Below are positions 18,249 through 27,358 of a DNA stretch of 54,389 nucleotides, piece by piece (within the stretch, counting starts at the first letter, position 1; each line of letters opens with the position of its first letter). The position numbers and the translations under genes were made by a program. Location: contig JACDOJ010000008.1 of the NCBI GenBank assembly GCA_017656135.1, positions 1-54,389 of the forward strand, in the 5' to 3' direction. The DNA comes from Bacillota bacterium. Its GTDB lineage: Bacteria > Bacillota > UBA5301. The notes below the pieces were generated by a model that did no database searches, was not told the DNA's origin, and was given only the letters and a program-made list of their open reading frames with translations.

Positions 18249-18506
18249 GTGAAACGAATACCTGTTCGAACCTGTGTGGCGTGTCGGTCAACCGGTGACA
18301 AACGGGGTTTGGTCCGGTTTGTTCGCACTCCTTTAGGCCAAGTTGAGTTAGACCCGACCGGCAAGAAATCCGGCAGAGGAGCCTACGTCTGCCCGAGAGA
18401 GGAATGCTTTGATAAGGCCCTTGCTGGGCCTTTGGCCAAGGCTCTGAAGGTTACCTTATCTGCTGAGGATAAAGAAAGGCTGGTTAAGGAGTTTGCCAAC
18501 CGCTAG
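18249..18506 (+). CDS. ylxR: YlxR family RNA-binding protein
   Basis: This 85-residue protein of the YlxR (DUF448) family has the hallmark start RTCVACRS, the GRGAYVC motif and a basic surface. Such proteins sit between nusA and infB and bind RNA; reports for homologues include a regulatory or RNase P-related role. It begins at GTG 18249, with AAAAGGAGG upstream, and overlaps the next gene by 14 bases. Confidence 0.92.
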   Translation: MKRIPVRTCVACRSTGDKRGLVRFVRTPLGQVELDPTGKKSGRGAYVCPREECFDKALAGPLAKALKVTLSAEDKERLVKEFANR

Positions 18507-18831
18507 TCAAAAGGACAAGATCCTAGGCTACTTAGGGTTAGCAGCCCGTGCAGGTAAGTTGGTGATGGGCAGAGGCCCGTTGCTGGATGGGCTCTCCCGG
18601 GATGCTGTGGTCCTGGTGTTGATCGCGGCCGACGCAGGCCAGGCGGTTTCCACAGAGGTCGCCAGGGTGTGCCAGGAGCGGGCTGTCCCGTGTTATACTG
18701 TTGATGGCCTGACTAAGTACGATTTGGGTAGTCGATTAGGTAGGCGGGCCTACTCAGTGGTGGGCCTTACTTCCCGAGATTTTGCCCGTGGAATAGAGGA
18801 CCAAATTGCTTCGCTGTTATCGGCCGATTAA
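18493..18831 (+). CDS. ylxQ: L7Ae-family ribosomal protein, YlxQ/RplGA-like
   Basis: This protein of about 112 residues is of the L7Ae/L30e/S12e family, which binds kink-turn RNA. The typical start ILGYLGLAARAGKLVMG and the VVLVLIAADAG strand are clear. I set the start at TTG 18493, which overlaps ylxR by 14 bases. The nearest AAGGAG is too close to be used, so initiation probably relies on coupling. A few N-terminal residues are therefore uncertain. Position between ylxR and infB supports the call. Confidence 0.88.
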   Translation: MPTASQKDKILGYLGLAARAGKLVMGRGPLLDGLSRDAVVLVLIAADAGQAVSTEVARVCQERAVPCYTVDGLTKYDLGSRLGRRAYSVVGLTSRDFARGIEDQIASLLSAD

Positions 18832-18849
18832 TGTGGGGGTGTTTTATGC

Positions 18850-21105
18850 GTGGATAAAGTAAGAGTGTATGAACTAGCTAAAGAACTAGGGGTTAACTCC
18901 AAAGATATGGTGAAGATGCTTCAAAAACTGGGACTCGATGTGAAGAACCATATGAGTGCCATAGATGCATCTATTGCCAACCAGATTAGGGAGCGGGTCA
19001 AAGTTCTCCGCCAGCGCAAACAACAGGAGGAGAAAAAGGCTGAAAAGCACGTGGAGCAGCAAAAGCAGCCTGAAGCAAAAGCACCTATAGACAAGCAGGA
19101 AGCCTCGGTTGAGGGCAGCAAACCGAAGAAAAAGAAGGACAAGAAGCGTTCCCCCAAAGATTACGCGGATGAAGAGAAAGAGGCCAAGGGCTTTAAAAAG
19201 GTTGCCAAGCGAAGAGATGAGAGTTTCGATGATGATGACGAACTATTCGAGAGTAGAGGCGGCAAGAGTCGGCCCCAAAAAGGCTCCGGGCAGAAGCAAA
19301 AAGGCGTTGGGAAGAACCAGAAACCTGCTTCGAAACCAACTCCCATTGCCAAGAAAAAGGTCACTATTCCATTAGAGGCTACCGTTAAAGAGCTGGCTGA
19401 AGAGTTTGGCATGCCGGCCACTGAGTTGATCAAAAAGTTGATGAACCTTGGGATCATGGCGGCTGTAAACCAGACAGTCGATCCTGAGGCTGCTCTCCTA
19501 ATTGCCGAGGAAATGGGTTTGGAAGCTAGCATAGAGGAACCCAAAGATCCTGAAACCCTCTATCTGGCCGACGAAGAGGATCCACCAGAAAGTCTCAAGG
19601 AGCGGCCGCCTGTAGTGACCATCATGGGCCACGTTGACCACGGTAAAACCACCCTTCTGGATGCCATTAGGGAAAGCAAGGTTGCGGCCCAGGAGGCTGG
19701 TGGAATCACCCAGCACATCGGCGCTTATCAAGTCAAATTCAAGGATAAAACTATCACTTTCCTGGACACCCCAGGCCACGAAGCTTTCACAGCCATGCGG
19801 GCCCGGGGAGCGCAAGTTACTGATATTGTCATCCTGGTTGTAGCCGCTGATGACGGTGTCATGCCCCAGACGGTGGAGGCCTTGAACCACGCCAAAGCGG
19901 CCAATGTGCCTATCATTGTGGCCATTAACAAAATAGATAAACCCAATGCCAACCCGGATAGGGTCAAACAGGAACTTACTGAATATGGTTTGATCCCCGA
20001 GGAGTGGGGCGGTGACACCATTTTCGTTCCCATCTCCGCTCTAAAGAAACAGGGAATCGATGACATCTTGGAGATGATCTTGCTGGTGGCGGAGATGGCA
20101 GAACTGAAAGCCAACCCCGATCGTTTGGCTCGCGGTACGGTAATCGAGTCCAAGCTGGACAGAGGCATGGGCCCCTTAGCCACTGTGTTGATCAAGAAAG
20201 GTACCTTAAGGGTAGGAGACCCGGTGGTAGTCGGAGAGACTTACGGCAAGGTCAGGGCTATGACCGACTACCTGGGTAACCGGCTCAAGGAGGCCGGCCC
20301 TTCAGACCCTGTGCAGATCCTAGGGCTCTCCGATACCCCTCCGGCCGGCGAAAGCTTCGCCGCCGTGGAAGATGAAAAAGTGGCCCGGAGTATCGCTGAG
20401 TCCCGGAGGGAACGGGCAAGGCAGGAGCACCTGCACCGCACTACGGCCCTTACTTTGGAGGACCTCTACGACAAGATCAAAGAGGGCCAGGTCAAGAACC
20501 TAAACATCGTCCTTAAGGCCGATGTGGATGGGTCGGTGGAGGCCTTGCGGGGTTCTCTGGAGCGGCTCTCCAATGAAGAGGTCAAAGTCCATGTGATCCA
20601 CGCGGGAGTCGGTGCCATTACTGAGAGCGACGTTATGTTGGCAACTGCCTCTGATGCCATCATTATCGGCTTCAATGTGCGTCCGGACAGTAACGCCAAA
20701 CGGGCCGCTGAGCGAGAAAAGGTGGACATCCGCCTCTACCGGGTTATTTACAACGCCATCGATGATGTTAAGGCTGCTATCGCCGGTATGTTAGAGCCTA
20801 CTTACGAAGAAGTGGTTCTGGGCCGGGCCGAAATCAGACAGGTTATTCGGGTTCCCAAAGTGGGCAATGTCGCCGGGTCATATGTGCTGGAAGGCAAGAT
20901 TATCCGCAATGCTTTGGCCAGGGTGATTAGAGATAACATCGTCATTCAGGAGGACAAAATTGCTTCCTTACGGCGGTTCAAAGACGATGTTCGGGAAGTC
21001 GACTCCGGCTATGAATGCGGCATCGGTTTAGAGAAATTCCAGGACATCAAGGAAGGCGACATTATCGAAGCTTTTGAGATGCGCGAGGTCGAGCGTACTT
21101 TATAG
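18850..21105 (+). CDS. infB: Translation initiation factor IF-2
   Basis: IF-2 is the GTPase that places initiator fMet-tRNA on the 30S subunit. The 751-residue product has an N-terminal IF2-N domain (1-50), a charged Lys/Glu/Gln linker (55-170), a second IF2-N-like domain (about 175-225) and the G domain from about residue 255 with [21 protein letters not shown] and NKID, followed by domains II-IV. The GTG start at 18850 follows GTGGGGGTG; an ATG four bases earlier is out of frame. Confidence 0.97.
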   Translation: MDKVRVYELAKELGVNSKDMVKMLQKLGLDVKNHMSAIDASIANQIRERVKVLRQRKQQEEKKAEKHVEQQKQPEAKAPIDKQEASVEGSKPKKKKDKKRSPKDYADEEKEAKGFKKVAKRRDESFDDDDELFESRGGKSRPQKGSGQKQKGVGKNQKPASKPTPIAKKKVTIPLEATVKELAEEFGMPATELIKKLMNLGIMAAVNQTVDPEAALLIAEEMGLEASIEEPKDPETLYLADEEDPPESLKERPPVVTIMGHVDHGKTTLLDAIRESKVAAQEAGGITQHIGAYQVKFKDKTITFLDTPGHEAFTAMRARGAQVTDIVILVVAADDGVMPQTVEALNHAKAANVPIIVAINKIDKPNANPDRVKQELTEYGLIPEEWGGDTIFVPISALKKQGIDDILEMILLVAEMAELKANPDRLARGTVIESKLDRGMGPLATVLIKKGTLRVGDPVVVGETYGKVRAMTDYLGNRLKEAGPSDPVQILGLSDTPPAGESFAAVEDEKVARSIAESRRERARQEHLHRTTALTLEDLYDKIKEGQVKNLNIVLKADVDGSVEALRGSLERLSNEEVKVHVIHAGVGAITESDVMLATASDAIIIGFNVRPDSNAKRAAEREKVDIRLYRVIYNAIDDVKAAIAGMLEPTYEEVVLGRAEIRQVIRVPKVGNVAGSYVLEGKIIRNALARVIRDNIVIQEDKIASLRRFKDDVREVDSGYECGIGLEKFQDIKEGDIIEAFEMREVERTL

Positions 21106-21115
21106 GGGGATAAGA

Positions 21116-21490
21116 ATGGGCAGCAACAGGCATGAGCGGATCGAAGACCAGATCCAAGAGGAAATTGGGGAGATGATTCTCAAGGACCTGAAAGACCCTC
21201 GGATCGGTTTTGCCAGTGTAACCAGGGTTAAGCTGACCGGGGATAAACGGGAAGTACGGGTCTTCGTCAGCGTCTACGGCAGCGAAGAGGAGAAGCAAAA
21301 GACTATCGAAGCCCTAGAACACGCCAAAGGTTACGTCCGCACTGAGATCGGGCGCAGGATCAAACTTCGTCATACTCCGGAGGTTCACTTTTTCCTGGAT
21401 GACTCCATCGAAAAGGGGTCCAGAGTTATGGAGATCCTCTCTCGGTTGGAAAAGGGAGAGACTTTTGACTCCAGTAAGGAGGAAGAGTAG
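21116..21490 (+). CDS. rbfA: Ribosome-binding factor A
   Basis: RbfA is a KH-fold protein that assists late 30S maturation and cold adaptation. The 124-residue product starts at ATG 21116 behind TAGGGGGA. The conserved DPRIGFASVTRVKL and PEVHFFLDDSIEKGSRV motifs are present. It follows infB by ten bases and abuts nrnA. Confidence 0.95.
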   Translation: MGSNRHERIEDQIQEEIGEMILKDLKDPRIGFASVTRVKLTGDKREVRVFVSVYGSEEEKQKTIEALEHAKGYVRTEIGRRIKLRHTPEVHFFLDDSIEKGSRVMEILSRLEKGETFDSSKEEE

Positions 21491-22468
21491 GTGGAGGAGA
21501 TGGTAGTTGGTTCTCCGGAGCTGGTCCTGGCCAAAATAAGAGAACTGGATGACTATCTTCTTGTAGCCCACATCCACCCCGATGGGGACAGCATCGGTTC
21601 TCTCCTGGGTCTGGCCGATTTGTTGGAGCAGTTGGGTAAGAGGTGGATAATCGCTTCTGCGGAAGAGGTTCCTTCTTCTTACCGTTTTTTGCCGGGCTCA
21701 GAGGAGATTCGGGTTGGTACAGAGGGACTTTCCGGCTCTTTCCGCAACGTAATCGCGTTGGATGTCTCGGAAGCCCTCCGCCTCGGGGATTTGCAACCGG
21801 TCTTGGCTGAGGCCCAGGTGGTCATCAACATCGACCATCATCAGGGAAACAGCTTTCCGGAGCCTAAGTACGTTCGGACCAGTGCCTGTGCCACCGGAGA
21901 ACTGATTTATGAGCTCTTTTTGGCAGCTGGCCTGAAACCCACTGTAGTCGGCGCTAAGGCCTTGTATACGGCCATCATGACCGATACCGGGAGGTTCAGC
22001 CACGCCAACACTACCCAAACTGCCCTGAAGATTGCGGCAGAGCTGGTGGGTTTGGGGGCAGATCCTCACCATCAGTACGTTGAGGTTTATGAGCGTAAAG
22101 ATATCCGGCTTTTAAAACTTCTGGCTAAAGTTCTGGATAGCCTCCGTCTGGTCTGTGACGGCAAAGTCGCCTACTTGGTCATCGACCAAGAGACCCTGGC
22201 TGGGTTTCCCTTGGATATGGGTGACACCGAGAACTACATCTCCTATGCTCAAATGATCGACGGTGTCCAAATCGCTCTGCTCTTTAGAGAGGTGGAGGGT
22301 GGTACCACCAAGGTCAGCTGGCGGTCAGTACCGGGGGTTGATGTCAGTCGGTACGCCCGAGATTTTGGCGGTGGAGGCCATGTCAATGCTGCAGGCTGTG
22401 AAATCGCCGCCAAACCTCAAGAGGCTGTGCAAAAGGTTCTTGAGTATCTCCAGAGCAGGATCTGTTAG
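21491..22468 (+). CDS. nrnA: DHH-family nanoRNase / pAp phosphatase
   Basis: NrnA-type enzymes degrade 2-5 nt RNAs and dephosphorylate 3'-phosphoadenosine 5'-phosphate using two metal ions. The 325-residue protein shows the DHH motifs AHIHPDGDSIGS, NIDHHQGN and MTDTGRFSHANT and the C-terminal DHHA1 glycine motif GGGGHVNAAG. It starts at GTG 21491 directly after the rbfA stop, with AAGGAGGA upstream; ATG 21500 is an alternative. The rbfA-nrnA-truB order is typical of Firmicutes. Confidence 0.93.
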   Translation: MEEMVVGSPELVLAKIRELDDYLLVAHIHPDGDSIGSLLGLADLLEQLGKRWIIASAEEVPSSYRFLPGSEEIRVGTEGLSGSFRNVIALDVSEALRLGDLQPVLAEAQVVINIDHHQGNSFPEPKYVRTSACATGELIYELFLAAGLKPTVVGAKALYTAIMTDTGRFSHANTTQTALKIAAELVGLGADPHHQYVEVYERKDIRLLKLLAKVLDSLRLVCDGKVAYLVIDQETLAGFPLDMGDTENYISYAQMIDGVQIALLFREVEGGTTKVSWRSVPGVDVSRYARDFGGGGHVNAAGCEIAAKPQEAVQKVLEYLQSRIC

Positions 22469-22479
22469 GAGAGTCCGTA

Positions 22480-23388
22480 ATGTACGGTTTTTTAAATGTT
22501 CTGAAGCCACCTGGTATGACTTCTCATGACCTGGTGGCCTTCTTACGTAAACTACTTAAAATGAGAAAGATCGGTCACTCCGGCACTTTAGACCCCAATG
22601 CTGCCGGGGTTATGGTTCTGGCCTTAGGCCAAGCCACCCGGCTGTTGGAGTACCTAAAGTCTGATACCAAGAAGTACATCGGCCTCATTCGCTTAGGGAT
22701 CACTACCGACACTTATGATGCTGACGGAATCATAACTTCCACTTGCCCGGAGAAGAAGGTTTCCTTGACCGAATTGGAGGAGGTGGTCGCCTCCTTTCAG
22801 GGCGTTCAGGAGCAGAAACCTCCACTGGTTTCGGCGATCAGGGTTAATGGTAAACGGTTGTATCAGTACGCCAGGTCCGGTCAGGAGGTTGAGGTACCCA
22901 CTAGGCAGGTGGAGATCACCGAGATCAGGATAAAACCTTTAAGCCAAAAAAAAGTCTTCGGCTACAATGATCTGGTGCGGATCGCTGTGACCTGTAGTAA
23001 AGGAACATATATTCGCAGCTTGGCCCATGATATCGGGGTCAGATGCGGTCTAGGAGCTCATTTGGCTGCCCTTTTACGCACCGAAAGCGACGGCTTTGCG
23101 GTAGCTGATACCTTGACCTTAGACGAGCTGCAAGCTGTGGTCTCCGGCGATTTTTTGGCGGACAAAGTGGTTCCGCCCCACAAGGTGTTGGGTTTTCCTG
23201 TGGTAGAGCTTTCGTCCTCTGAAGCGGGGACGGTGGTAAACGGCAATCAGATTAGGGCGAGAGAAGAAGCGTCTTCTGGCACTCTCTTCAGCCTTGTATA
23301 CAATGAAAGGCTGTTGGCGGTGGCGGAGTACAGGCCCGGTGGTAGAGCAGGTATTCTGCAGCCGGTGAAGGTGATGCCCGGTGACTAG
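22480..23388 (+). CDS. truB: tRNA pseudouridine(55) synthase
   Basis: TruB makes the universal pseudouridine 55 in the T-loop of tRNA. The 302-residue product opens with GFLNVLKPPGMTSHD and carries the catalytic Asp in GHSGTLDPNAAGVM near residue 40, plus the conserved KGTYIRSLAHDIG segment. A C-terminal PUA-like region follows (about 220-300). ATG 22480 follows TTAGGAGAG. It overlaps ribF by eight bases. Confidence 0.96.
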   Translation: MYGFLNVLKPPGMTSHDLVAFLRKLLKMRKIGHSGTLDPNAAGVMVLALGQATRLLEYLKSDTKKYIGLIRLGITTDTYDADGIITSTCPEKKVSLTELEEVVASFQGVQEQKPPLVSAIRVNGKRLYQYARSGQEVEVPTRQVEITEIRIKPLSQKKVFGYNDLVRIAVTCSKGTYIRSLAHDIGVRCGLGAHLAALLRTESDGFAVADTLTLDELQAVVSGDFLADKVVPPHKVLGFPVVELSSSEAGTVVNGNQIRAREEASSGTLFSLVYNERLLAVAEYRPGGRAGILQPVKVMPGD

Positions 23389-24328
23389 TGAGAGGGAGTT
23401 TGTTCAGCGCTTGCTGATTCAGCACAATCCGCCTCCCCATGGGGCCGTCTTGGCCCTAGGGGTTTTCGACGGTGTCCATCTGGGGCACCAGGAACTGGTG
23501 GTCACCGCCCGCAGGCTGGCCCAAGAAAACTTTCCGACCCACACCCCAGTCGGAGCGGTTTCCTTCTGGCCCCATCCTCAGAAACTCTTCGCTCCTCAGA
23601 GGCCTTTCTACCAGCTGACCACCGCCATGGAACAGGCTGAATTAATGGCCTCCTTAGGGGTTGATTATTTCGGTTATTTCCACTTTACCCCGGAATTTGC
23701 GGCTATTTCTGCATTTGAGTTTGCCGAAAAAATCTTAGCCGGGCAGCTTGCGGTTCGAGGGGTAGTGGTTGGTTTCAACTTTCGCTACGGCGCCGGAAAC
23801 CAAGGTGATGCCGGGACTTTAGAGGCCGCCGGCAGACGGTATGGTTTCCAGGTCAAAGTGGTGGAGGCGGTCTGTCTGGACGGTGAGGTGATCAGCAGCA
23901 CCAGGATCCGAAAATTGGTTGCCAAAGGAGAGGTGGCAGCCGCCCGTAGGCTTTTAGGCAGGCCCTATTTCGTCACTGGCCGGGTCGTACATGGTTACGG
24001 TCGGGGGCATAAACTCGGTTTCCCCACGGTAAACCTCCGGCTTCCCGAGGATCGGGTGCCGCCGGCAGCCGGGGTTTACGCCGGAAGAGCCGTCCTTGGC
24101 CAAGCTCTATATAGGCCCTGTGCCATTTTCGTTGGTGAACCTGTTACCTTTGGAAACCAGGGCCTTTCAGTGGAAGCCCACCTTCTGAACTGGGAAGGTG
24201 ACCTTTACGAGCAAGAACTTAAGTTGGAGTTTTTCCGCTACCTGCGGCCGATTATCAAGTTCGCTTCCCCAGAGGAGCTGCAACGACAAATCAAGCACGA
24301 TATACAGAGGATTCTAACGGAAACCTAA
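23381..24328 (+). CDS. ribF: Bifunctional riboflavin kinase / FAD synthetase
   Basis: RibF phosphorylates riboflavin to FMN and adenylylates it to FAD. The 315-residue protein, close to the 316 of B. subtilis RibC, has the N-terminal nucleotidyltransferase motif GVFDGVHLGHQ and ISSTRIRKLV, then the riboflavin kinase domain with GHKLGFPTVNL and PAAGVYAG. It starts at GTG 23381 inside the end of truB. It is the last gene of the rimP operon before the rpsO promoter. Confidence 0.95.
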   Translation: MTSEREFVQRLLIQHNPPPHGAVLALGVFDGVHLGHQELVVTARRLAQENFPTHTPVGAVSFWPHPQKLFAPQRPFYQLTTAMEQAELMASLGVDYFGYFHFTPEFAAISAFEFAEKILAGQLAVRGVVVGFNFRYGAGNQGDAGTLEAAGRRYGFQVKVVEAVCLDGEVISSTRIRKLVAKGEVAAARRLLGRPYFVTGRVVHGYGRGHKLGFPTVNLRLPEDRVPPAAGVYAGRAVLGQALYRPCAIFVGEPVTFGNQGLSVEAHLLNWEGDLYEQELKLEFFRYLRPIIKFASPEELQRQIKHDIQRILTET

Positions 24329-24333
24329 AGTTG

Positions 24334-24362
24334 TTGGCAAGTGGCAGTCTTTATGGTAATAT
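24334..24362 (+). promoter_or_regulatory. Sigma-A type promoter of rpsO
   Basis: TTGGCA (24334-24339), a 17-base spacer and TAATAT (24357-24362), with TGG before the -10, form an extended -10 promoter just behind ribF. Confidence 0.75.
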
Positions 24363-24368
24363 GAGAAG

Positions 24369-24462
24369 TGGCCTTTGAGAGGTCGAACGCTTCACTCGGT
24401 TTGGCGTTACTCCGGCGTCATACTGGGTGGACCGCGATTTTGTGGTAAATGGAGGTGAAACG
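24369..24462 (+). promoter_or_regulatory. Leader of rpsO (candidate S15-binding autoregulatory element)
   Basis: About 95 untranslated bases precede rpsO. GGTC (24381-24384) can pair with GACC (24430-24433), enclosing AACGC (24386-24390) / GCGTT (24404-24408); a small upstream hairpin GGCCT...AGGTC competes with the outer stem. The GGCGT unit is repeated. S15 represses its own mRNA through structured leaders in many bacteria; that this leader does so is inference. Confidence 0.5.
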
Positions 24463-24732
24463 ATGAGCCTGAGCAGTGAAGTCAAGCAGAAGATTATTGA
24501 TGAGTACAAGCTGCATGATGCCGACACCGGGTCTCCGGAGGTCCAAATCGCTATTCTTACCAAGCGCATCAATGACCTCACCGAGCATTTAAAGGTGCAC
24601 AAGCACGATCACCATTCCCGGCGTGGCTTGTACAAGATGATCGGTAAAAGGCGCGGTCTTTTGAACTACCTGATGAAAAAGGATATCGATAGGTACCGTG
24701 ACCTGATCGGGCGGCTTGGCATCCGTAAGTAA
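24463..24732 (+). CDS. rpsO: 30S ribosomal protein S15
   Basis: S15 is the primary 16S-binding protein of the central domain. The 89-residue product has the standard length and conserved blocks: [31 protein letters not shown] and RRGLLNYL. The ATG at 24463 follows AAATGGAGGTGA. An in-frame extension to 24427 lies in the leader and is not a conserved part of S15. The gene has its own promoter and terminator. Confidence 0.97.
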   Translation: MSLSSEVKQKIIDEYKLHDADTGSPEVQIAILTKRINDLTEHLKVHKHDHHSRRGLYKMIGKRRGLLNYLMKKDIDRYRDLIGRLGIRK

Positions 24733-24754
24733 AGCAATGAGTGTTTTTTGGGAG

Positions 24755-24783
24755 GCGGGTATTCTATGGTACCCGCTCTTTTT
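24755..24783 (+). terminator. Intrinsic terminator after rpsO
   Basis: GCGGGTA (24755-24761) and TACCCGC (24770-24776) form a perfect 7-bp stem with an 8-base loop, followed by TCTTTTT. The 116 bases from here to pnp hold a TTGACA at 24847-24852 without a matching -10, so the pnp promoter is not resolved. Confidence 0.85.
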
Positions 24784-24899
24784 CTGTTATTTGGGAATTT
24801 GAACGCCCTTAGAGGAAATGATATTTTGGTATGGAAATGTTTACAATTGACAAGCTAAAGATAAGAGCATGAGAAAGAGAATAGGAGGACACTTCGTAG

Positions 24900-26990
24900 A
24901 TGAACTTGTATGAGATGGATTTCGGGGGTCGCAAGCTGACCATCGAAACTGGTGAACTGGCAGGCCAAGCCAATGGCGCTGTCATGGTCCGTTATGGTGA
25001 CACCGCTGTTTTGGTTACAGCAACCGCTTCCAAAGAACCCAGAGAAGGGATCGATTTTTTCCCGCTTTTGGTGGATTACGAAGAAAGACTATACGCTGTG
25101 GGCAAGATTCCCGGCGGGTTTATCAAACGGGAAGGCCGCCCCAGTGAACAAGCTATCCTATCGGCCCGGATGATAGACAGACCCTTGCGGCCTTTGTTCC
25201 CGAAAGGATTCCGCAATGATGTGCAAGTTGTGGCACAGGTCATGTCGGTGGATCAGGACAATGTCCCTGACATACCGGCGATGATTGGCGCATCCGCTGC
25301 CCTTTCCATTTCCGATATTCCCTTTGACGGCCCCATTGCCGGGGTTAGGGTCGGCCGGGTAAACGGGCAGCTACTCATCAATCCATCAGCTGAGGATCGG
25401 GAAAAAAGCGACTTTGATTTGGTAGTTGCGGGCACTAAAGACGCTATCATGATGGTGGAAGCCGGTGCCAAGGAAGTGCCGGAAGAAGAGATACTTGACG
25501 CTATTCTCTTCGGCCACGAGGAAATCAAAAAGGTTGTGGAGTTCCAGGAGCGGATAGTAGCTGAGGTCGGAAAGGAAAAGAAAGAGTTCACCCTCTACAC
25601 TGTTAAAGAGGATGTGGATGCAGCTATTCGGGAATTGGGAACTCCGCTCCTTAGGGAGGCCATTCAAAACGCTGACAAACTGGCCAGACAGGAAGCCATT
25701 GAACAGGCCAGGGAAGAGATCATTCAGAAGTATCAAGAGCAAGTCGGCGAAGAAGAATACGCCTTGAGCGCCAAGATGGTAGAGGATGTTTTGGATGTCC
25801 TCACCAAAGAGCTGGTCCGCTCCATGATAATCAATGAAAATCTGCGGCCGGACGGGCGCAGGCCCGATGAGATCCGGCCCGTCTCCTGTAAAGTCGGCCT
25901 CTTACCCAGGGCCCACGGTTCAGGTCTCTTCAATCGCGGTCAAACCCAGGTCATCACCGTTGCCACCTTGGGAATCCAGTCTGATGTTCAGATTCTGGAC
26001 GGCTTGGGTATTGAGGAGTTCAAACGGTACATGCACCACTATAACTTCCCGGCCTACAGTGTTGGCGAAGTGCGGCCTATGCGTGGCCCCGGTCGTCGTG
26101 AGATCGGACACGGAGCTCTGGCTGAACGGGCCCTCTTGCCGGTGCTGCCGAGCCATGAAGAGTTTCCCTACACCATCAGGTTGGTCAGTGAGGTCTTGAG
26201 CTCCAACGGTTCCACCTCTCAGGCCAGTGTCTGCGGCAGCACCCTGGCTCTGATGGATGCCGGCGTACCCATCAAAAAACCGGTAGCCGGTATCGCCATG
26301 GGACTAGTAAAAGAAGGCGACAAATTCGTGGTCCTGTCAGATATTCAGGGAATAGAAGACCACCTAGGAGACATGGACTTCAAAGTTGCGGGCACTAGAA
26401 CCGGAGTTACCGCCATCCAGATGGATATCAAGATCGCCGGTATTGGCAGAGAGATTCTTTCCGCAGCTTTGAAGCAAGCCAGAGAGGGCAGGATGTTCAT
26501 TCTGGATAAGATGATGGAAGTCATCTCAGAACCTCGGCCTGAGATCTCGCCGTATGCACCGAGGATTATCACACTGACTATCGATCCTGAGAAGATTCGG
26601 GACGTTATCGGCCCCGGTGGCAAGACTATTCGTAAGATCATCGCTGAAACCGGAGCCGACATCGACATCGATGACGATGGAACGGTCTACATCGCCTCGG
26701 TGGACCAAGAGGCCGGGCAAACCGCCAAGTCGATCATTGAGAGCCTCACCAAGGGTGTGGAAGTGGGTGAGGTTTACGAGGGTGTGGTCAAGCGAATCAC
26801 CAACTTTGGTGCTTTCGTGGAGATTGGACCTAATAAGGAAGGACTGGTGCACATCTCCCAGCTGGCGAGGCGGCGGGTGAACAAAGTGGAAGACGTAGTC
26901 CACGTCGGCGACATCATCAGGGTTAAGGTCGTCGAGATCGACAGTCTCGGCAGAATTAACCTCTCCCACAAAGAGTTCAGCAAAGTCTAG
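24900..26990 (+). CDS. pnp: Polyribonucleotide nucleotidyltransferase
   Basis: PNPase degrades RNA 3'-to-5' by phosphorolysis and can add heteropolymeric tails. The 696-residue protein contains two RNase PH-like domains ([14 protein letters not shown] in the first; [15 protein letters not shown] and [13 protein letters not shown] in the second) separated by a helical linker, then a KH domain ([13 protein letters not shown]) and a C-terminal S1 domain ([17 protein letters not shown]). ATG 24900 follows AGGAGG. The rpsO-pnp order is near-universal. Confidence 0.97.
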   Translation: MNLYEMDFGGRKLTIETGELAGQANGAVMVRYGDTAVLVTATASKEPREGIDFFPLLVDYEERLYAVGKIPGGFIKREGRPSEQAILSARMIDRPLRPLFPKGFRNDVQVVAQVMSVDQDNVPDIPAMIGASAALSISDIPFDGPIAGVRVGRVNGQLLINPSAEDREKSDFDLVVAGTKDAIMMVEAGAKEVPEEEILDAILFGHEEIKKVVEFQERIVAEVGKEKKEFTLYTVKEDVDAAIRELGTPLLREAIQNADKLARQEAIEQAREEIIQKYQEQVGEEEYALSAKMVEDVLDVLTKELVRSMIINENLRPDGRRPDEIRPVSCKVGLLPRAHGSGLFNRGQTQVITVATLGIQSDVQILDGLGIEEFKRYMHHYNFPAYSVGEVRPMRGPGRREIGHGALAERALLPVLPSHEEFPYTIRLVSEVLSSNGSTSQASVCGSTLALMDAGVPIKKPVAGIAMGLVKEGDKFVVLSDIQGIEDHLGDMDFKVAGTRTGVTAIQMDIKIAGIGREILSAALKQAREGRMFILDKMMEVISEPRPEISPYAPRIITLTIDPEKIRDVIGPGGKTIRKIIAETGADIDIDDDGTVYIASVDQEAGQTAKSIIESLTKGVEVGEVYEGVVKRITNFGAFVEIGPNKEGLVHISQLARRRVNKVEDVVHVGDIIRVKVVEIDSLGRINLSHKEFSKV

Positions 26991-27018
26991 CCCTTTTGAC
27001 ACGGGGTTTCTCACGGCG

Positions 27019-27056
27019 AAAGCCTGCTCAGGTAGGAGTGGGCTTTATCTTTTTTT
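27019..27056 (+). terminator. Intrinsic terminator after pnp
   Basis: AAAGCCTGCTC (27019-27029) pairs with GAGTGGGCTTT (27036-27046) over 11 positions including two G-T wobbles, with a six-base loop and a run of Ts at 27050-27056. It closes the translation gene block. Confidence 0.9.
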
Positions 27057-27128
27057 GCAGGGAATAACTGGTCAGGTGCGGAAAAAATCATTCATTACCT
27101 AGCTGGTCTTGAGCAGAAGGAGGGAGTA

Positions 27129-27335
27129 GTGTTGGCTAGGGTGGTGGTCAACAGCGAGCGTTGCAAAGGTTGTCAAATCTGTTGTTTCACCTGTCCCAAA
27201 AACATCTTGCAGCTCAGCACCGAAACCAATTCCAAAGGGTACAACCCAGTCTATGTTCAGTTCCCCCAGAAGTGCACAGGGTGTGCTCTGTGCGCTTTGA
27301 TGTGCCCTGATGTGGCCTTGGAGGTCTGGAAGTAG
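27129..27335 (+). CDS. 2-oxoacid:ferredoxin oxidoreductase, ferredoxin (delta) subunit
   Basis: This 68-residue 2x[4Fe-4S] ferredoxin has the two cysteine clusters CKGCQICCFTC and CTGCALCALMC. It would carry electrons from the TPP site of the downstream subunits to soluble ferredoxin. It opens a four-gene operon (delta-alpha-beta-gamma). AAGGAGGG precedes the GTG at 27129 closely; TTG 27132 has a slightly better spacing. Confidence 0.92.
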   Translation: MLARVVVNSERCKGCQICCFTCPKNILQLSTETNSKGYNPVYVQFPQKCTGCALCALMCPDVALEVWK

Positions 27336-27358
27336 GGAGAAGTAAAGGAGGTTAAAGC

